From Mariniphaga sp. (GTDB lineage Bacteria > Bacteroidota > Bacteroidia > Bacteroidales > Prolixibacteraceae): a DNA stretch of 8,889 bases. Of the stretch, positions 6,245 through 8,889 are shown one piece after another. How positions within the stretch are numbered: the first letter of the stretch is position 1; every line of letters starts with the position of its first letter. The position numbers and the translations under genes were made by a program. Where the stretch lies: positions 1 to 8,889 of the forward strand of contig JANYLE010000232.1 in assembly GCA_025363795.1 (NCBI GenBank), read 5' to 3'. The notes beneath the pieces were generated by a model, which worked only from the letters and a program-made list of their open reading frames with translations, was not told where the DNA came from and did no database searches.

Positions 6245-6616
6245 GAGAAAACGCGATATTCAGATGAAGAACTAATTGAGTTCAAAGAGCTAATCCTTGA
6301 TAAGCTTCAGAAGGCCCGTCAGGATTATACATTATACAAAAATGCCATTACCCATGGTGACGGCAACGATACTGAGGATACTTCTCCAACTTTCAAAGTT
6401 TTGGAAGAAGGTGCTGCTACTTTGTCGAAAGAGGAGGCGGGTAAACTTGCTCAAAGACAATTGAAGTTTATCCAGTATCTCGAAGCGGCTTTGGTTCGGA
6501 TTGAAAATAAGACTTATGGTATTTGTCGTGAGACGGGTAAGCTGATTTCAAAAGAACGGCTTCGTGCAGTACCTCATGCTACGCTTTCTATTGACGCAAA
6601 GAATAATCAGCGTTAA
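6239..6616 (+). CDS. dksA: DksA/TraR-family regulator lacking the zinc cysteines
   Basis: The product has 125 residues. Proteins of this family bind RNA polymerase in the secondary channel and, with ppGpp, adjust transcription of rRNA and amino-acid genes. The N-terminal two-thirds form helices that fit the DksA coiled coil (about 10-37 and 52-90), with an acidic tip DTEDTS (44-49) resembling the functional DxxDxA motif. The C-terminal zinc-finger region keeps the exact spacing of CxxC-x17-CxxC, but the four positions are C96, T99, S117 and A120, so only one cysteine remains. Zinc binding is therefore unlikely. Such cysteine-poor versions (YGICRxTGK, then RAVPHATLS) are, to my knowledge, normal in Bacteroidota. 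The gene sits between ileS and lspA, a common order in this phylum. Two stop codons in a row end it, and a terminator hairpin follows. Whether it acts with ppGpp like E. coli DksA is unproven. Confidence 0.9.
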   Translation: MSEKTRYSDEELIEFKELILDKLQKARQDYTLYKNAITHGDGNDTEDTSPTFKVLEEGAATLSKEEAGKLAQRQLKFIQYLEAALVRIENKTYGICRETGKLISKERLRAVPHATLSIDAKNNQR

Positions 6617-6671
6617 TAAATTGGGTGTTATTCCGGTAAAAGTTTTTATGTCCGTAAATTTTTAATAAAAT

Positions 6672-6700
6672 TCGGGGTGTTCTTACATGCCCCGATTTTA
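6672..6700 (+). terminator. Intrinsic terminator between the dksA-like gene and lspA
   Basis: TCGGGGTGT (6672-6680) pairs with ATGCCCCGA (6687-6695), including two G-T wobbles, around a 6-base loop, followed by TTTTA. It lies 55 bases after the stop of the dksA-like gene. An in-frame ATG at 6687 that would lengthen lspA lies inside the right arm, which argues against that start. If termination is partial, it would act as a polar attenuator on lspA. Confidence 0.78.
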
Positions 6701-6725
6701 TCGTTATCAAGTCAATACTTTCTTT

Positions 6726-7427
6726 ATGAGTGCAAAGACGAAGTCGATCCTTATTGTAATTCTTGTTCTGTTTTTCGATCAGCTACTTAAGTTTTGGATC
6801 AAAAGCCACATGATGCTGGGTGATGAAATAATTATCGCGAAAAACTGGTTTATTATCCATTTTGTAGAGAACAATGGGATGGCTTTCGGCCTTGAATTTG
6901 GCAACAGTATCGGCAAATATTTTCTCAGCGTTTTTCGCATCGTTGCAGTTGGTGCCATTGGTTGGTATCTTTCGAAATTGTGGAAAAGAGATGTGCCATT
7001 TGGTTTGATTGCCTGTTTTGCCTTAATCATGGCCGGAGCAATTGGCAATATCCTGGACAGCGCATTTTACGGATTGATTTTTAACGAGAGTTATGGACAG
7101 GTGGCTACTTTATTCCCTGCAAATGGTGGCTATGCTGGTTTTCTGCAAGGACGCGTTGTTGACATGTTCTATTTCCCATTGATATCAGGTAATTATCCTT
7201 CCTGGATTCCTTTTGTCGGTGGCAACGATTTTATTTTCTTCCGTCCTGTGTTTAACATGGCTGACTCGTCAATAACAGTCGGGATTATTTCGATACTGAT
7301 TTTTTACAGACGGTTCTTTGATGAGAAACATGCTCCTAAAGCGCAGCCGGTTACCAACGCGACGAATCCGGAAGTTTTAGCTGACGAAACGAGTCATGAC
7401 AAAATGATTAGCACGAATGAGGAATGA
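6726..7427 (+). CDS. lspA: Lipoprotein signal peptidase (signal peptidase II)
   Basis: This inner-membrane aspartyl protease removes signal peptides from prolipoproteins after diacylglyceryl transfer to the lipobox cysteine. From the ATG at 6726 it has 233 residues. Four membrane segments are visible (about 7-25, 64-84, 92-111, 183-197). The family motifs appear in order: FDQLLKF (17-23), ENNGMAFG (48-55), GAIGNILD (104-111), GRVVDMF (142-148) and FNMADSSI (176-183). The catalytic aspartates should be D146 and D180. The usual arginine after GNxxD is a serine here. The protein is longer than the roughly 160 residues of E. coli LspA because of two inserts in the periplasmic part (about 112-141 and 150-174) and a hydrophilic C-terminal tail of about 35 residues; inserts in these places are common in Bacteroidota. 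Starting at 6687 would add 13 residues encoded by a terminator stem, so I prefer the internal ATG. No clear promoter is visible, so it may depend on readthrough. Confidence 0.95.
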   Translation: MSAKTKSILIVILVLFFDQLLKFWIKSHMMLGDEIIIAKNWFIIHFVENNGMAFGLEFGNSIGKYFLSVFRIVAVGAIGWYLSKLWKRDVPFGLIACFALIMAGAIGNILDSAFYGLIFNESYGQVATLFPANGGYAGFLQGRVVDMFYFPLISGNYPSWIPFVGGNDFIFFRPVFNMADSSITVGIISILIFYRRFFDEKHAPKAQPVTNATNPEVLADETSHDKMISTNEE

Positions 7428-7519
7428 TTATATCCCAAATTCCGGAAAGCAGTAAAACTCAAATTATAAACCGTTGAAAAGTATTTGAATTAACAAGGGT
7501 TAAAATAGTGATTCCTATA

Positions 7520-7954
7520 TCATTTGATTTTCATCAACTTCGGATAGCTTTTGGTTTCCTTTCGTTCTAAATTAATTAGCAGATACGTTTTTCGCTCCCC
7601 TTTAATGCGGTAAATCAGTTGATCGCGCTCTCCGGTCACTTCACTTCCGATCCTGATTCGTGACAATCCGATCGGAAGAATGCTTTTTATAATAAGATCG
7701 CTTTTTTCTTTGGTAATAAAAGCGGGAAGCTTCACCCCATTAAACACGATCGAATCGAATTCGATCCCTTTTTGCAAACAATTTATCCTCAGTACGATAT
7801 CGATACCGCGCTCCTTTTCGCTCATTACCCAGGGTTGATAATAAGATGAATTTATTCTGAATGGTGTGCGATTTTTCTTATTGATTGTTTGACAGCTGGT
7901 TAAACAGATTACGATCAAAAAAATAAGATAACTAAAAATAGGTTTTTTTAACAT
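7520..7954 (-). CDS. Small lipoprotein of unknown function
   Basis: The 144-residue product starts with MLKKP and a hydrophobic stretch (6-18), followed by the lipobox LTSC with the lipidated cysteine at 21. It should be exported, processed by LspA and anchored in the outer or inner membrane. The mature part looks like a small beta-rich domain with alternating hydrophobic residues (for example GIDIVLRINCLQ, LIIKSILPIG and YLLINLERKE) and ends in a basic tail (SYPKLMKIK). I recognise no family. The ATG at 7954 is preferred to an in-frame GTG at 7960, since it gives a standard signal peptide. The gene converges on lspA with about 90 bases between the two stops and no strong shared terminator. 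It diverges from the S41 protease gene. Confidence 0.82.
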   Translation of the reverse strand: MLKKPIFSYLIFLIVICLTSCQTINKKNRTPFRINSSYYQPWVMSEKERGIDIVLRINCLQKGIEFDSIVFNGVKLPAFITKEKSDLIIKSILPIGLSRIRIGSEVTGERDQLIYRIKGERKTYLLINLERKETKSYPKLMKIK

Positions 7955-7973
7955 TGCCACCAGGAACCTAAGT

Positions 7974-7990
7974 GAAATATAAACGTTTAT
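7974..7990 (-). promoter_or_regulatory. Possible -7 element with an overlapping 12-bp palindrome
   Basis: On the minus strand TATATTTC (7974-7981) differs from the Bacteroidota -7 consensus TAnnTTTG at one base and lies 20 bases before the lipoprotein ATG. The perfect palindrome ATAAACGTTTAT (7979-7990) overlaps its upstream end and would be well placed as an operator. No -33 element is seen. Confidence 0.3.
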
Positions 7991-8015
7991 TTAGCTGTAA
8001 TATTAGGAATTAATA

Positions 8016-8046
8016 TTTGCTATTTTAGACGTCTCATTAAAATTTG
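8016..8046 (+). promoter_or_regulatory. Possible promoter of the S41 protease gene
   Basis: TTTG (8016-8019) is followed after 18 bases by TAAAATTTG (8038-8046), which is the -7 consensus TAnnTTTG with one extra base between TA and TTTG. The start would fall only a few bases before the ATG at 8054, making the mRNA almost leaderless. The spacing deviation keeps this tentative. Confidence 0.28.
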
Positions 8047-8053
8047 ATTTGCC

Positions 8054-8889
8054 ATGAAAAATATACTTAAATATACGATCAAATTTTCCTTTTTCTTGCT
8101 TATAAGTATTGTGTTGGTTAACTGTAAGAAGGATGTCGTTGTTACTAAACCGGTAGTTGTAACTCCAGTGGTAATTAAGGAGGCGACAGATGTGAACAAA
8201 TTTATTTATAATGGGCTGAAAGACTATTATTTATGGGAGGATCAAATCCCAAGTCTCACATCAACGAAATACTTGATAAAGGATTCACTGAATGCCTTTT
8301 TAAACACCTATACTGATCCTCAAAAGCTGTTTACGGACCTGCTTTATAAGTACAAAACCGTCGATAAATGGTCATTTATCGTTGATAATTCTGCAACTAT
8401 TGATAATTGGATACAGGGAATTTCTGAAACGATGGGGTTTGATTTCATGCTGAGCCGAATAGGGACAAGCGATGATGTTTTTGGATTTGTGCGGTACGTT
8501 TACAAAGGATCACCAGCTGAGAAGGCCGGTATAAAGCGTGGAGATCTTTTCCTGAGCGTGGACGACCAGCGGCTTACAATTTCAAATTACCAGACCCTTT
8601 TGTTTACCAAAGTGACTTATAAGCTTTCTATGGCTTCAATTACAGGAACTACAATTGCGTTGAATGGTAAATCGTTTACGATGACGGCGATTCAGATGCA
8701 GGAGAATCCAATTCAACTTGATACAGTACTGAATGTTAGTAATTACAAGGTTGGCTACCTTGTTTATAACGGTTTCAATTCGGATTATGACCTTCAGTTA
8801 AATCAGGTATTCAAGAAATTCAAAGATGCCGGCATCGATAAACTCGTCATTGACTTACGTTATAATGGAGGAGGATCGGTTCAAACGGC
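8054..8889 (+). CDS. S41-family (C-terminal processing type) PDZ protease, lipoprotein, N-terminal part
   Basis: The frame is open from the ATG to the window end (278 codons); the rest lies beyond. The N-terminus has a lysine-containing hydrophobic signal (1-22) and the lipobox LVNC with cysteine 24, so it is an exported lipoprotein. Valine- and lysine-rich sequence (25-42) forms a linker. Residues about 48-66 (NKFIYNGLKDYYLWED) fit the N-terminal domain of Bacteroidota S41 peptidases, where YLW near the start of the domain is typical. A PDZ domain follows, with GSPAEKAGIKRGDLFL (152-167) forming its substrate-binding turn. The peptidase core begins after about 225 and reaches DLRYNGGGS (267-275), a hallmark of S41 enzymes. 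The catalytic serine and lysine should lie past the window, so activity cannot be judged. Probable role: cleavage of periplasmic or surface proteins. It diverges from the small lipoprotein gene across a 99-base spacer. Confidence 0.9.
   Translation, partial: MKNILKYTIKFSFFLLISIVLVNCKKDVVVTKPVVVTPVVIKEATDVNKFIYNGLKDYYLWEDQIPSLTSTKYLIKDSLNAFLNTYTDPQKLFTDLLYKYKTVDKWSFIVDNSATIDNWIQGISETMGFDFMLSRIGTSDDVFGFVRYVYKGSPAEKAGIKRGDLFLSVDDQRLTISNYQTLLFTKVTYKLSMASITGTTIALNGKSFTMTAIQMQENPIQLDTVLNVSNYKVGYLVYNGFNSDYDLQLNQVFKKFKDAGIDKLVIDLRYNGGGSVQT

Noticed and set aside
6687..7427. A longer lspA starting at 6687.
   Set aside because: The extra 13 residues would be encoded by the right arm of a terminator hairpin and lie before the normal short N-terminus of LspA.

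Overview
The window looks like chromosomal DNA of a Bacteroidota bacterium, probably class Bacteroidia. The evidence is the ileS / dksA-like / lspA gene order, a DksA-like protein that has lost its zinc cysteines, several TAnnTTTG-type -7 promoter elements, almost no Shine-Dalgarno sequences, and two lipoproteins. I cannot give a genus. Moderate GC, with AT-rich spacers.

Layout. Bases 1-68 hold the last bases of a 5S rRNA gene and a very strong intrinsic terminator, so an rRNA operon lies just upstream. Bases 174-770 (minus strand) hold a type II toxin-antitoxin pair, antitoxin first and ParE/RelE-like toxin second, with a recognisable Bacteroidota promoter. Bases 770-1239 contain no convincing gene. 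A 229-residue helical protein of unknown function (1294-1983, minus) ends just before a long hairpin. Bases 1984-2707 are non-coding and contain the most unusual object here: a minisatellite of about eight 42-bp units (2260-2595), just upstream of ileS.

Bases 2708-7427 form the housekeeping block on the plus strand: ileS (isoleucyl-tRNA synthetase of the eukaryote-like type with a swapped GxHH signature), a DksA/TraR-family regulator, and lspA (lipoprotein signal peptidase). ileS and the dksA-like gene start within the same 13-bp sequence, which contains a two-codon upstream reading frame overlapping the start codon. A terminator hairpin separates the dksA-like gene from lspA.

Bases 7520-8889 hold two divergent lipoprotein genes: a small one of unknown function (minus, convergent with lspA) and the N-terminal part of an S41-family PDZ protease (plus, cut by the window end). 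LspA is the enzyme expected to process the signal peptides of both.

No complete new system is evident. The points most worth following up are the 42-bp array with its possible conserved hairpin, the twin start-site motif, and the GxHH IleRS, which predicts strong mupirocin resistance.
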